A stretch of 64,000 nucleotides of DNA from Actinoplanes philippinensis (GCF_900113015.1 NZ_FONV01000011.1:62001-126000); one strand, 5' to 3'. Positions 48,098 through 57,165 are shown, numbered from the stretch's first letter. The notes: generated by a model not told the origin, from the letters alone. Translations and numbers: made by a program.

Positions 48098-49591
48098 ATG
48101 ACGGCGACTCACGTTCCCGGCCTCCCCGTGATCGATGACGGCTGGCTGATCTCCACCAACCCGGCCACCGGTGAGGAGGCCGGCCGCGTGCCGGTCGCCG
48201 ACGAGAAGGCCGTCGTAGCGGCCGTCGAACGCGCCCGGGAGGCCGCCGTGTGGTGGCAGGGGCTCGGCTTCGACGGCCGGAAGACCCGGCTGCTGCGCTG
48301 GCGCTCCCTGATCGTCCAGCGGATCGACGAGCTGGCCGAGCTGGTCCGCTCCGAGTCCGGCAAGCCGCTGGCCGACGGCACGATCGAGGCGGTCGCCGCC
48401 GTCGAGCACCTGGACTGGGCGGCCCGCCACGCCAAGAAGGTGCTCGGTCCGCGCCGGGTGCGCACCCGCATCCTGGTCGCCGAGCACTCCGGCCACCTGG
48501 AGTACCAGCCGTACGGCGTGGTCGGCGTGATCGGCCCGTGGAACTATCCGATCGTCACTCCGGTCGGCCCGATCAGCGGCGCGCTGGCGGCCGGCAACGC
48601 CATCGTCTTCAAACCGAGTGAGTACACGCCTGTCGTCGGGCAGTGGCTGGCCGACACGTTCGCCGAGGTGGTCCCGGAGCACCCGGTGCTGCAGGCGGTG
48701 CACGGCCTCGGCGACGTCGGCGGGGCGCTGTGCCGGGCCGGGGTGAACAAGGTGGCGTTCACCGGCTCGACGGCCACCGCCAAGAAGGTGATGGCCGCCT
48801 GCGCGGAAAATCTGGTGCCGGTGGTGCTGGAGGCCGGTGGCAAGGACGCGCTGATCGTCGACGCGGACGCCGACGTGGCAGCCGCCGCCGAGGCCGCCGT
48901 CTGGGGCGCCATGACCAACGCCGGGCAGACCTGCATCGGCATCGAGCGGGTCTACGCGGTCGAGCCGGTCTACGACAGGTTCGTCGAGGCGGTCGTGGCC
49001 AAGGCGGGCAAGCTGCGCACCGGCGAGGAGATCGGCCCGATCACCATGCCCAAGCAGCTCGACATCATCCGCGACCACATCGAGGACGCGCTGGCCAAGG
49101 GCGGCAAGGCGGTGCTCGGCGGCGCCGGGGCGGTGCAGGCGCCGTTCGTCGCGCCGACGGTGCTGGTGGACGTTCCGGAGGACTCGTCGGAGATCCGCGA
49201 GGAGACCTTCGGGCCGACGCTGACGATCACCAGGGTGCGCGACGCCGACGAGGCCGTGCAGAAGGCCAACGACACGCCGTACGGCCTGGGCGGCTCGGTC
49301 TTCGGCAAGAAGAACGCGATCCGCATCGCCCGCCGGCTGCGGTCCGGGATGGTGGCCGTGAACGGGACGCTCACCTTCGTCGGCATGGGCAACCTGCCGT
49401 TCGGCGGGGTCGGCGAGTCCGGCTTCGGGCGCATCCACGGCGAGGACGGCCTGCGCGAGTTCGCCAGGGCCAAGGCGATCACCGTACGCCGCGGCCCGTC
49501 ACTGCTGCCCGCGATGACCTTCGAACGCACGCCCGCGCAGGTCCAGCAGATCGTGAAGGCATTGCGCCTGCTGTACGGCCGCAAGCCCTAG
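48098..49591 (+). CDS. NAD(P)-dependent aldehyde dehydrogenase (succinate-semialdehyde dehydrogenase-like)
   Basis: A 497-residue ALDH-superfamily enzyme oxidising an aldehyde to the acid. The Rossmann and active-site features are complete: VVGVIGPWNYPI, FTGSTATAKKVM, catalytic Glu in VLEAGGKDALIV (about 247), catalytic Cys in NAGQTCIGIERV (about 280), and EETFGPTLTI. The PWNYP context and overall pattern are closest to actinobacterial GabD2-type succinate-semialdehyde dehydrogenases. The aldehyde specificity is inferred. It has its own promoter candidate and is followed after 17 bp by the ABC exporter pair. Confidence 0.92.
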   Translation: MTATHVPGLPVIDDGWLISTNPATGEEAGRVPVADEKAVVAAVERAREAAVWWQGLGFDGRKTRLLRWRSLIVQRIDELAELVRSESGKPLADGTIEAVAAVEHLDWAARHAKKVLGPRRVRTRILVAEHSGHLEYQPYGVVGVIGPWNYPIVTPVGPISGALAAGNAIVFKPSEYTPVVGQWLADTFAEVVPEHPVLQAVHGLGDVGGALCRAGVNKVAFTGSTATAKKVMAACAENLVPVVLEAGGKDALIVDADADVAAAAEAAVWGAMTNAGQTCIGIERVYAVEPVYDRFVEAVVAKAGKLRTGEEIGPITMPKQLDIIRDHIEDALAKGGKAVLGGAGAVQAPFVAPTVLVDVPEDSSEIREETFGPTLTITRVRDADEAVQKANDTPYGLGGSVFGKKNAIRIARRLRSGMVAVNGTLTFVGMGNLPFGGVGESGFGRIHGEDGLREFARAKAITVRRGPSLLPAMTFERTPAQVQQIVKALRLLYGRKP

Positions 49592-49596
49592 CCGCT

Positions 49597-49602
49597 TAGG
49601 CT
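49597..49602 (+). promoter_or_regulatory. Candidate -10 box of the ABC exporter pair (leaderless)
   Basis: TAGGCT ends 6 nt before the GTG start at 49609, just after the aldehyde dehydrogenase stop. The geometry equals that at 48086 and at 15187. Confidence 0.45.
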
Positions 49603-49608
49603 GGGTGA

Positions 49609-50259
49609 GTGGTTGATCACCCAGCGGTCGAGGTCGATGGTCTGCACGTGAGTTACGGCTCGACGCCGGTGCTGGTGGATGTGGGACTGACCGTCCCGGC
49701 CGGCGCCGGCGTCTGCGTGACCGGTGAGAACGGCATCGGCAAGTCCACACTGCTGCGCTGCGTGAGCAGTCTGCAGCAACCCGGCGCGGGCAGCGTCCGC
49801 GTCTTCGGCGCCGTGCCCGGCGACAGTCCCGGGTTCTGGCGGGCCGTCGCCACCACCGTCGAGCCACCGACCTGGTATCCGGGGCTCACCACCCGCGAGC
49901 ACGCCGAGCTGGTGTGCCGGGCGCACGGCCAGGACCCGGACTCGTCCGGCATCGACGAGGCCCTCGACCGGTTCGGGCTGGCCGGGCACGCCGACGCGAT
50001 CCCGCCGTCGCTGTCGTCCGGCCAGAAACAGCGGCTCACGCTGGCCCTGGTGCTGCTGCGGCCCAGCTCGCTGCTGATCCTGGACGAGCCGGAGCAGCGC
50101 CTCGACCCGGAGGGCCGGGCGATGGTCGCCGGGATGCTCGCCGACTATCTCGCCGGCGGCGGCTCGCTGCTGCTGGCCAGCCACGACGACAAGTTCGCGG
50201 CCGCCTCCGGCGCCGACCTGGTGTCGATGGAGCAGCTCACCGGGCCGGGCCCGGCATGA
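49609..50259 (+). CDS. ABC transporter ATP-binding protein
   Basis: A 216-residue ATPase: Walker A GENGIGKST, Q-loop replaced by a stretch around TVEPPTWYPGLT, signature SLSSGQKQRLTLALVLL, Walker B LLILDEPEQRLD, switch His in LLASHDDKF. GTG 49609 is the only start that keeps the first beta strand. Its stop overlaps the permease start by 4 bp (ATGA). The two genes form a typical heteromeric exporter unit in which the permease is of the DUF6297 type. The transported molecule is unknown. Confidence 0.9.
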   Translation: MVDHPAVEVDGLHVSYGSTPVLVDVGLTVPAGAGVCVTGENGIGKSTLLRCVSSLQQPGAGSVRVFGAVPGDSPGFWRAVATTVEPPTWYPGLTTREHAELVCRAHGQDPDSSGIDEALDRFGLAGHADAIPPSLSSGQKQRLTLALVLLRPSSLLILDEPEQRLDPEGRAMVAGMLADYLAGGGSLLLASHDDKFAAASGADLVSMEQLTGPGPA

Positions 50260-51743
50260 CGGCGGCGGTCGTCGCGCTGCGGCCGGTCCGGCGCTGGATC
50301 CGCAAGGCGCAGGCCTCCCACCGGGACCGCGGCGACATGCTGACCACCGTCTACACGGTCGTCTTCTCGATCGCCGTGCTGTCGGTGATGGCGCAGGACA
50401 CGCTGCGGGCCGTCTTCAGCCCGCTCGTGCCCCACCTCAGCGGTGTCGGCGCACTCGCCACGGCCGCCTGCAGCACCGGGCTGATCTTCCTGGCGCTGCG
50501 CCGGCTCGGACCGGTCTCGGTCACCCGCCCGGCCGCGTACTTCCTGCTCACCGCACCGGTCAGCCGGCCGAGACTGCTGGCGCCGTCACTGCTCGCCGCG
50601 GCTCTCGGTGCGGCCGTCGCCGGCGGCGCCGCGGCGTTCGGCATCCTCGGCAACACGGTCGCGGCCGGATCGATCCTCCTGGTGGCCACGGGCGCGCTCG
50701 CCGGCGTACTCCTGACGCTCCTGGCCTCTGCCGCGCAGTCGCGGCCGCGACTCGCCTCGCTCACCGACACCGTCGCCCGGATCGCGCTCGCCCTCGGCCT
50801 GGCCGGTCTGGTCGCCGAGGCGGTCGGCTGGACGCCGCCTGCCCTCGCGGGCGAAGCCGCGGCGTCCGTCGTGGTCACGGTCACCGGCGCCCTGGCGGTC
50901 CTCGCTCTGGCGGCGTTGCTTCTGGGGGTACGCGACCTCGCCCGCACACCCAACGACGCGATCCTGGAGTCCGCCAAGACCGCCGGGACACTCGCCGACT
51001 CGGTCTACGGGATCGAGCCGTCGTTCTTCGCCGAGATGCTGGAGCGCCGCTACTGGGCGTCCCGGCGGCTGCGCTCGGCCCGGCTCCCCCGCCGCCTGCC
51101 CCCGCTCACCGGCCAGGACCTGCTGCTCGCCCGGCGCCGCCCGGCCCGTCTGCTGTGGACCGCCGCGTCCACCGCCCTGCCGCTGCTGCTGATCTCGGTG
51201 CCCCGCTGGGTGCTGGTGATCGCCCTGCTCGCCGGGATGGTGATCGCGGCGAAGGCCACCACCGCCACGATCAAGACCGACGCCGGCAACCCGGTGCTGC
51301 TCCGTATGCTCGGCCTCACCTCACGCCAGGTGGTGCAGCAGCGGCTGTGGCTGCCGGCCGTCCTCGGCGCCGTCTGGGCCACGACCGCCCTCGGCCTGCT
51401 CCAGGCGGCCGGCGCGCTGCCGCCGGGCCCCTGGTGGGCGCTCGGCCCGGCCCTCGGCGCGATCGGCGGCGCCGTGGCCATCCGGGCGGCCCGGGCCGGT
51501 TTCGTCCGCAACGACCTGATCCCGATCGACACCCCGATGGGCTCGGTCCCGACCGGCCCGATCGTCTACGCCTTCGCCGGTGTGGACCTGCTGCTGCTCG
51601 CCCTCCCCACGGCGCTCCCCCTGCTCCAGCACCTGCCGGCCACCTGGACCACGGTCGCCGTCCAGACCGGCGCGGCGGCCCTGGGCATCCGCGCCTACCT
51701 CTCCTGGACCACCGATCCGGAGCGCGTCGGCCTCGCGAAGTGA
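50256..51743 (+). CDS. DUF6297-like ABC exporter permease
   Basis: A 495-residue integral membrane protein with about 11-12 hydrophobic helices in two clusters (residues 25-235 and 310-480). A central cytoplasmic part contains basic patches (YWASRRLRSARLPRRLPPLTGQ). It is coupled to the preceding ATPase gene. The family name is assigned by resemblance to actinobacterial permeases that pair with small ATPases. Substrate and direction cannot be derived from the sequence. The end lies 127 bp before the accessory secreted-protein gene. Confidence 0.75.
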   Translation: MTAAVVALRPVRRWIRKAQASHRDRGDMLTTVYTVVFSIAVLSVMAQDTLRAVFSPLVPHLSGVGALATAACSTGLIFLALRRLGPVSVTRPAAYFLLTAPVSRPRLLAPSLLAAALGAAVAGGAAAFGILGNTVAAGSILLVATGALAGVLLTLLASAAQSRPRLASLTDTVARIALALGLAGLVAEAVGWTPPALAGEAAASVVVTVTGALAVLALAALLLGVRDLARTPNDAILESAKTAGTLADSVYGIEPSFFAEMLERRYWASRRLRSARLPRRLPPLTGQDLLLARRRPARLLWTAASTALPLLLISVPRWVLVIALLAGMVIAAKATTATIKTDAGNPVLLRMLGLTSRQVVQQRLWLPAVLGAVWATTALGLLQAAGALPPGPWWALGPALGAIGGAVAIRAARAGFVRNDLIPIDTPMGSVPTGPIVYAFAGVDLLLLALPTALPLLQHLPATWTTVAVQTGAAALGIRAYLSWTTDPERVGLAK

Positions 51744-51870
51744 CGGCGAGTTTGTGACGTCAGCGATAGGCGTGGGGCGATGCGGGGCATCGGTCATCAA
51801 CTATGATTTTGCCGGTTTGATCGACAGTCATGACAGCTCGGTCTGTCATGCGTCTACGGGGAGTTCCAAC

Positions 51871-52341
51871 ATGCGGTTCTTGTGGAAGGCTTCGGCGCTG
51901 GCCGCGGCCGGTGTGGCGGTTGCGGTCGGCGGCGGCACGCTCGCCATGGCGGCGGAGGACACGGCAACTCCGGCGAGTCTGGTCGAGGACTTCTCGTACC
52001 CGGGCCGCGACAAGATTCTGGCCGATCACGGGCTGAAGCTCATCTCCGGTGACGGCAACATCCTCTTCGTCGACTGCAACGTGGCCGGCGACGTGATCAA
52101 GGTGGAGTCGTACGACTTCGCCGACTACGTGTGCTTCCAGGTGCGGGGTGACCACGGTTACCTGTCGCTGGAGATCAAGCGGGCCACCTACATCTTCAGC
52201 GAGAACCAGCCCCTCGAGGCGGAGCTGAAGTACGACGGCGTCGAGCAGACCGCGACCAAGCAGGTGCCGGAGAACTACTGGACGACCATCGGCGAGGCCG
52301 AGAACCTGCCGTCCGCGACGGTGCTCGAGATCCGCGCCTGA
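51871..52341 (+). CDS. Small secreted protein preceding the ALF-repeat toxin gene
   Basis: A 156-residue protein with a Sec signal peptide (FLWKASALAAAGVAVAVGGG, cleavage probably after AMA). The mature part of about 125 residues is predicted beta-rich. It holds two cysteines (LFVDCN and DYVCFQV) that could form a disulfide, and a repeated pattern SLEIKRATYIF / AELKYDGVEQTATKQVPENYW. I recall similar secreted proteins in Streptomyces without assigned function. ATG 51871 has GGGGAG upstream. It is separated from the ALF-repeat gene by a perfect inverted repeat, so joint regulation is suspected, not shown. Confidence 0.8.
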   Translation: MRFLWKASALAAAGVAVAVGGGTLAMAAEDTATPASLVEDFSYPGRDKILADHGLKLISGDGNILFVDCNVAGDVIKVESYDFADYVCFQVRGDHGYLSLEIKRATYIFSENQPLEAELKYDGVEQTATKQVPENYWTTIGEAENLPSATVLEIRA

Positions 52342-52354
52342 TCTGTTCCCGATC

Positions 52355-52388
52355 CATCGGCGTGGACCCACCTGGGTCCACGCCGATG
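52355..52388 (+). terminator. Perfect 15-bp stem-loop between the secreted-protein and ALF genes
   Basis: CATCGGCGTGGACCC / GGGTCCACGCCGATG with an ACCT loop, starting 13 bp after the secreted-protein stop. There is no T-run. It may act as a terminator or attenuator between the two genes. Confidence 0.7.
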
Positions 52389-52432
52389 TGTGCTGCCTGA
52401 ATTCTGGTCACGCCGCACCTCAGGAGACTTCC

Positions 52433-55400
52433 GTGCATCCTCCGAAGCCCTTTTTGTCATCTTTTAGAGTCTTATTGACGGCGCTGCTGAGCGCCCTGGT
52501 TTCCGCCACTCTCCTCGCCGTGCCGTCTCCCGGCTACGCCGAGGAGATCGACGAACCACAGATCACCACCCGAGACATGCGTACGTGGGCGGTCGAGCTC
52601 GCGATGGTCGCCGACACGAACGTCGGCCGCCGTGCGGAGGCCGCGCTGCTCGGTGGCGACTCCGATGTCCGCGCCTTCTTCGAGACCGGCCTCCCGGAGG
52701 CGCAGGATCTCGACAACCGGGCCTCGGTGGAGGCCTACATCGGACTCGGCGGCACCGCGATGCGGACGGCCGGGGAGAAGGCTCTCTCCGGCACCGCCGC
52801 GGACCGCGTGACGTTCCTGACCGCCGGCTGGGAGACCGCGTGGCAGCGGGACGAACGGGTCCGCGCCGGCCAGGCGTCGGCGAACGGCGGTCCGGAGGTC
52901 AAGCGGCTGGCCCAACTCGCGCTCAGCGGCACCGTGGACGACGTCGACGTCTTCCTGCGGGAGCAGCGCTACGTGGCGCAGCGTCACGACGACCGGGTGC
53001 TGGTCGGACAGATCTCGACCGGTGGCGGCACGTACCTCAAGGCCGCCGCGCAGGCCGCGCTGAACGGCACCGACGCCGACGTCGAGGAGTTCCTGAGCTA
53101 CGGCCAGCACGTGGCCCGCGCCAGGGACACCGAGCTCCAGACCGTCACCGAGTTGGCGCAGCAGGCCGTCGAGGCCGGCAATGTGGCGGCGCGGGAGACC
53201 CAGCAGGCGAAGGACGCCGCGGCCAGCGCCGTGGAGACCTCACGGCTGGCGAAGGCGGCGGCCGAGCAGGCGGCGCGCGAGACCGCCGCGGCCAAGGACT
53301 CGTCGATCAAGGCGGCTCAGGCGGCCAAGCGGGCGGCCGACGCCGCGCAGCGGGCCGCGGACGCGGCACAGACCGCGGTGTCGGCGGCCAACGCGGCGAA
53401 CGCCGCGGCGCGGACGGCGACGAACGCCGCCGCGCGGGCCGCCACCGCGGCGGCCAAGGCCGGCGACGCGGCGAGCCGGGCGGACAAGGCGGCCTTCGCC
53501 GCCGCCACCGACGCGACGAAGGCGGACGACGCCAAGGTCGCAGCCCAGAACGCGCGGGCCGTGGCGGCGAGCGCCCGCACCGCGGCGGTCGCCGCGGGCC
53601 AGGCGAAGGCGGCCGCCGAGGCGTCGGCGAACGCCGCGACGGCGGCCGACTCGGCTGTGCAGAACTCGGTGGCGGCCGCCAACGCGGCCACCGAGGCCGG
53701 CGGCTACGCCGACCAGGCCGGAGCGGACTCCGCCGAGGCCGACCGGGCAGCCGCGAAAGCTCGCCGCAAGGCCGCCGAGGCGTCCAAGGCGTCAGCCGCG
53801 GCCCAGAAGTACGCGCGGCAGGCGGCCACCGCGGCGGGCAACGCGCAGACCTTCGCCAACGACGCGGCGACGCACGCCGAGCGGGCCGCGGCCGCCGCGG
53901 ATCTGGCCGCGGTCAACGCCGGCAGGTCGGCCAAGGCGTCGGAGCAGGCCCGTCTCCACGCGGAGAACGCGATCAAGGCAGCCGACGTGGCGGCGAACGC
54001 CGCCGCCGAGGCCGGCCGGATCGCGGCGCTGGCCCGGGAGGCCGACCAGGCCCGGATCGACGCGCAGATGTCCGAGAACCTGCTGGTCGCGCAGGACGCC
54101 TACGAGCAGGAGCAGGCCGAACTCGCCAGGGCTCGGTGGGACACCGAGGCGGCACAGCGCCGCGACGCGGAGACGCAGGCCCTCATCGCCGAGGCGGCAG
54201 CTCCCGACACCCCTGTGGATGTCGCGGTGGCGAAGGGCCGGCAGGCCGCTGTCACCCTGATGCGGGAGGGCGGGCCGTGGACCGCGGTGGCGGCGGAGAC
54301 GGCACTGCTCGGCACCGAGTCCGACGTCATCCAGTTCGTCCGCACGACACTGCCGATCGCCGCCGAGCAGGACGATCGCGAGGCCGTCGGTGTCATCGCC
54401 GACAGCTCCGAGCGGGCTGCCGAGGCCACGGCGGCCGAGAGCGCGGCGGCCGGCAGCGTCACCCAGGTGCGCGAATTCCTGCGCACCCGGAGCTACCCGG
54501 ACAAGGTTCGGGACGACCGGGTGACGGTCGGTCAGCTGATGACCGCCGGTGGTCCCGCGATGAAGGCCGCCGGTCAGGCCGCGCTGAACGGCAGTGCCGC
54601 TGATCTGCACGCCTTCCTGCGTACGGGCCAGTATGTGGCGGCGAACCAGGACGCCCGGATCCAGATCGGCCAGCTGGCGTCGGCCGGTGGCCCGGAGCTC
54701 AAGGCCGCAGCGCAGGTGGCGCTCTCCGGACCGCGGTCCTACGCGAAGCACTTCCTCGAGTCGACGCAGTACAAGGCGCGGCAGCGGGACGAGGAGGCGG
54801 CGGCCCACGCCGCAAAGATCCAGGCCCTGGTCAACGACGCGGCGAAGGCGGCCGCCGAGGCCAAGCAGCAGGCGGCGGTGGCGGCCCAGGCGGCGGCGAC
54901 CGCACGTCAGGCGAGCGACCTGGCCAAGCAGTACGAGCAGATGGCCAAGCAGTCCGCCGCGGACGCGCTGGTGTACGCCGACAACGCCAAGAAGTCGGCG
55001 GAGGCGGCGAAGAAGTCGGCCGAGCAGGCGGCGGCCTCCGCCAAGACGGCGAAGGACGCGGCGGCCGCGGCCAAGGCGAGCGCTGCCGAGGCGACCGCTG
55101 CCGCGTCCCGGGCCCGCAACTCGGCCGCGGCGGCCCGCGACTCCGCGGCGCAGGCCCGCGATGCCGCGGACCGGGCCAAGAAGTCCGCCGACGACGCGCT
55201 GAAGAGCAAGGACGAGGCTGCCCAGGCGGCCGTGGACGCGCTCAAGATCTCGCTGGAGCTGCGGGCCAAGGAGGAGGCCGCACGCCGGGCCTCGGACAAG
55301 GCGATCCAGCAGCACTGCGGTGACTACCGGCTCTACTCGATGGGCATCCGGTGCGACGGCGACGAGCTCCTGCACGCCATCGCCACCGGTGAGAACTTCT

Positions 55401-56065
55401 GCACCATCACGTTCGGCAAGGCCGAGGCCTGCGAGCAGGTCATGCCGCTCTACCTCGCCGAGCTCGACGAGAAGAGCAAGCAGGCGGTCCTCGTCACGCA
55501 CATCGTTCTGACGGTCTGCGGCTTCATCCCGGTGGTCGGCGAGCCGTGCGACGCCCTGGACGCCCTGGTCTCCTACCTCGAGGGTGACACCGAAGGAGCC
55601 CTGACCAGCCTGCTGGCCATGGCGCCGGGTCTGGGCTGGGCGGCCGGCGGCAAGAAGGGCACCGAGCTCCTGCGCGAGCTGAACAAGTTCCGCAAGGGCT
55701 GCGGCAAGGCCGCGACCAAGGCGGTCTCCTTCGCGGCCGCGGCACACGACGGGTGCACCTCGCTCGGCGAAGAGATGATGGAGCAGTCGCGCAAGGCGAA
55801 TCAGAAGGACCAGGTGATGAACCACGTCTTCGTCGACAAGCACGGGTTCGACGACATCGTCGCTGCGGCCGGCAGCAAAGAGAAGGCGATGGACGAGATC
55901 GTCAACAGCCTGGACAACTGCAGCTGCGACATGCCGAAGCAGGGCACCTTCGAGGTGGACCGGACGATCCGCGGCGAGGTCGTCACGATCCGCGGCGCGG
56001 TCGTGAACGGTGTGATCCGCATCAGCACGGCCTTCATCCGCGCCAAGTTCCCCGGTAAGAATTGA
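52433..56065 (+). CDS. Secreted ALF-repeat polymorphic toxin-like protein
   Basis: A 1,210-residue secreted protein. GTG 52433 follows AGGAG; residues 1-36 are a signal peptide ending near GYA-EE. Residues about 49-233 hold four ALF repeats (short A-x-x-AL-x-G...FL units, e.g. AALNGTDADVEEFLSYG). About 233-600 is an Ala-rich coiled coil. Four more ALF repeats follow at about 603-790 (AALNGSAADLHAFLRTG) and another coil at 790-955. The C-terminus has a Cys-rich part (CGDYRLYSMGIRCDGDELL), a pre-toxin-like hydrophobic segment (VCGFIPVVGEPCDALDALVS, LLAMAPGLGWAAGG), and a last compact domain of about 85 residues (NHVFVDKHGFDD to VNGVIRISTAFIRAKFPG). The last resembles small ribonuclease toxins; that is inference. 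Codon 14 is the rare Leu codon TTA. Confidence 0.85.
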   Translation: MHPPKPFLSSFRVLLTALLSALVSATLLAVPSPGYAEEIDEPQITTRDMRTWAVELAMVADTNVGRRAEAALLGGDSDVRAFFETGLPEAQDLDNRASVEAYIGLGGTAMRTAGEKALSGTAADRVTFLTAGWETAWQRDERVRAGQASANGGPEVKRLAQLALSGTVDDVDVFLREQRYVAQRHDDRVLVGQISTGGGTYLKAAAQAALNGTDADVEEFLSYGQHVARARDTELQTVTELAQQAVEAGNVAARETQQAKDAAASAVETSRLAKAAAEQAARETAAAKDSSIKAAQAAKRAADAAQRAADAAQTAVSAANAANAAARTATNAAARAATAAAKAGDAASRADKAAFAAATDATKADDAKVAAQNARAVAASARTAAVAAGQAKAAAEASANAATAADSAVQNSVAAANAATEAGGYADQAGADSAEADRAAAKARRKAAEASKASAAAQKYARQAATAAGNAQTFANDAATHAERAAAAADLAAVNAGRSAKASEQARLHAENAIKAADVAANAAAEAGRIAALAREADQARIDAQMSENLLVAQDAYEQEQAELARARWDTEAAQRRDAETQALIAEAAAPDTPVDVAVAKGRQAAVTLMREGGPWTAVAAETALLGTESDVIQFVRTTLPIAAEQDDREAVGVIADSSERAAEATAAESAAAGSVTQVREFLRTRSYPDKVRDDRVTVGQLMTAGGPAMKAAGQAALNGSAADLHAFLRTGQYVAANQDARIQIGQLASAGGPELKAAAQVALSGPRSYAKHFLESTQYKARQRDEEAAAHAAKIQALVNDAAKAAAEAKQQAAVAAQAAATARQASDLAKQYEQMAKQSAADALVYADNAKKSAEAAKKSAEQAAASAKTAKDAAAAAKASAAEATAAASRARNSAAAARDSAAQARDAADRAKKSADDALKSKDEAAQAAVDALKISLELRAKEEAARRASDKAIQQHCGDYRLYSMGIRCDGDELLHAIATGENFCTITFGKAEACEQVMPLYLAELDEKSKQAVLVTHIVLTVCGFIPVVGEPCDALDALVSYLEGDTEGALTSLLAMAPGLGWAAGGKKGTELLRELNKFRKGCGKAATKAVSFAAAAHDGCTSLGEEMMEQSRKANQKDQVMNHVFVDKHGFDDIVAAAGSKEKAMDEIVNSLDNCSCDMPKQGTFEVDRTIRGEVVTIRGAVVNGVIRISTAFIRAKFPGKN

Positions 56066-56067
56066 CC

Positions 56068-56454
56068 ATGACAACCGACGTCGACCGGCCCCTGCGGCCA
56101 CTCACCGAGGCGGAGCGCCGAGTCCTGGCATATCTGCTCGACGTGAACGAGCCGGGCGCGGCCGCACTGCGCGCCCAGCTGGACTCCGCCCGCACGCCGG
56201 GTTATCGCGCCGAGACCGCCGAGTTCGATCTCGTCGTGACCGGTGACGTGCCGCTCGACACCACGGGAGAGGCGCTGTTCCCCACGCGGACCTTCGTCTG
56301 GGAGGGCGACGTGCCACAGGGCGAGCTGCTCCTGTGGATCCGGGACGGGCGGATGAGCTGCCTGGAGTACGGCTGGATCTCCGACGACCAGCCGACCGAT
56401 CTGCCGGATCCGGCTCTGCTGTCCCACGACCCGAACCCGCCGGCAGCGGGGTGA
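56068..56454 (+). CDS. Probable immunity protein for the ALF-repeat toxin
   Basis: A 128-residue acidic cytoplasmic protein that begins 2 bp after the toxin stop. It has no signal peptide or membrane helix. The N-terminal half is helical (LTEAERRVLAYLLDVNEPGAAAL). The C-terminal half is probably beta-rich (FDLVVTGDVPLDTTGEALFP, LLLWIRDGRMSCLEYGWISD). An acidic Pro/Asp tail ends it. Position, size and acidity are those of polymorphic-toxin immunity genes. I do not recognise a named immunity family. The in-frame TTG at 56062 is an unlikely start, since ATG 56068 is better placed. A strong hairpin follows. Confidence 0.7.
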   Translation: MTTDVDRPLRPLTEAERRVLAYLLDVNEPGAAALRAQLDSARTPGYRAETAEFDLVVTGDVPLDTTGEALFPTRTFVWEGDVPQGELLLWIRDGRMSCLEYGWISDDQPTDLPDPALLSHDPNPPAAG

Positions 56455-56461
56455 GAACGGT

Positions 56462-56489
56462 TCCGGGCGGAGTTTGCGCTCCGCCCGGA
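56462..56489. terminator. Terminator after the toxin/immunity pair
   Basis: Perfect 11-bp stem TCCGGGCGGAG / CTCCGCCCGGA with a TTTGCG loop, 8 bp after the immunity stop and 17 bp before the convergent nucS stop. It could serve both strands. Confidence 0.75.
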
Positions 56490-56505
56490 GCCACTCGTGG
56501 CCGTA

Positions 56506-57165
56506 CTAGAAAAGGGTCAGCTCGTCTTTTTTCATGCCCCGCAGGGCGTCGTAGTCGACGACGACACAGCGGATGCCGCGGTCGGTGGCCAGGACCCGGG
56601 CCTGTGGCTTGATCTCCTGAGCGGCGAAGACGCCCTGGACCGGGGCGAGGAGCGGATCGCGGTTCATCAGCTCGAGGTAACGGGTGAGCTGCTCGACGCC
56701 GTCGATCTCGCCGCGGCGCTTGACCTCGACCGCGACCGAGCCGCCCTCGGCGTCCTTGAGAAGCAGGTCGACCGGGCCGATCGCGGTCATGAACTCGCGG
56801 CGGACCAGGGTGAAGCCCTCGCCGAAGGTCTCCGGGTGCTTCGCCAGCAGCTCCTGCAGGTGCGCCTCGACACCGTCCTTGACCAGGCCGGGGTCGACGC
56901 CCAACTCGTACGAGTAATCCTGGAAGACCTCCTCCAGGGTGATCCGCAGCTCCTCGCCTGCCTTGTTCACCACCTTCCACACGCCGGGGGCCTCCTGCAG
57001 CTTGCAGGGCGGGCTCATCCAGTTGAGCGGCTTGTAGGCACGGTCGTCGGCGTGGATCGACACCGACCCGTCGGCCTTGACCATCAGGAGCCGCACCGCC
57101 GGGGGCAGGTGGGCGGAGAGACGGCCGACATAGTCCACGGAGCACTTCGCGATGACCAGACGCAC
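56506..57165 (-). CDS. nucS: Mismatch-specific endonuclease NucS/EndoMS
   Basis: NucS cuts both strands at mismatches and provides the non-canonical mismatch repair of actinobacteria that lack MutS/MutL. The 219-residue protein has the N-terminal DNA-binding half ([33 protein letters not shown]). The RecB-like nuclease core shows the catalytic Asp in [10 protein letters not shown] and Glu/Lys in [10 protein letters not shown]. The last residues DELTLF match the sliding-clamp-binding tail of known NucS proteins. GTG 57165 gives VRLVIAKC, as in Mycobacterium homologues; 57249 would extend into the divergent gene. Confidence 0.95.
   Translation of the reverse strand: MRLVIAKCSVDYVGRLSAHLPPAVRLLMVKADGSVSIHADDRAYKPLNWMSPPCKLQEAPGVWKVVNKAGEELRITLEEVFQDYSYELGVDPGLVKDGVEAHLQELLAKHPETFGEGFTLVRREFMTAIGPVDLLLKDAEGGSVAVEVKRRGEIDGVEQLTRYLELMNRDPLLAPVQGVFAAQEIKPQARVLATDRGIRCVVVDYDALRGMKKDELTLF

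Noticed and set aside
51871-56454. Insertion by a mobile element as the origin of the toxin block
   Set aside because: No transposase, integrase, terminal repeats or tRNA attachment site were seen at either side, so acquisition by such an element is unproved.
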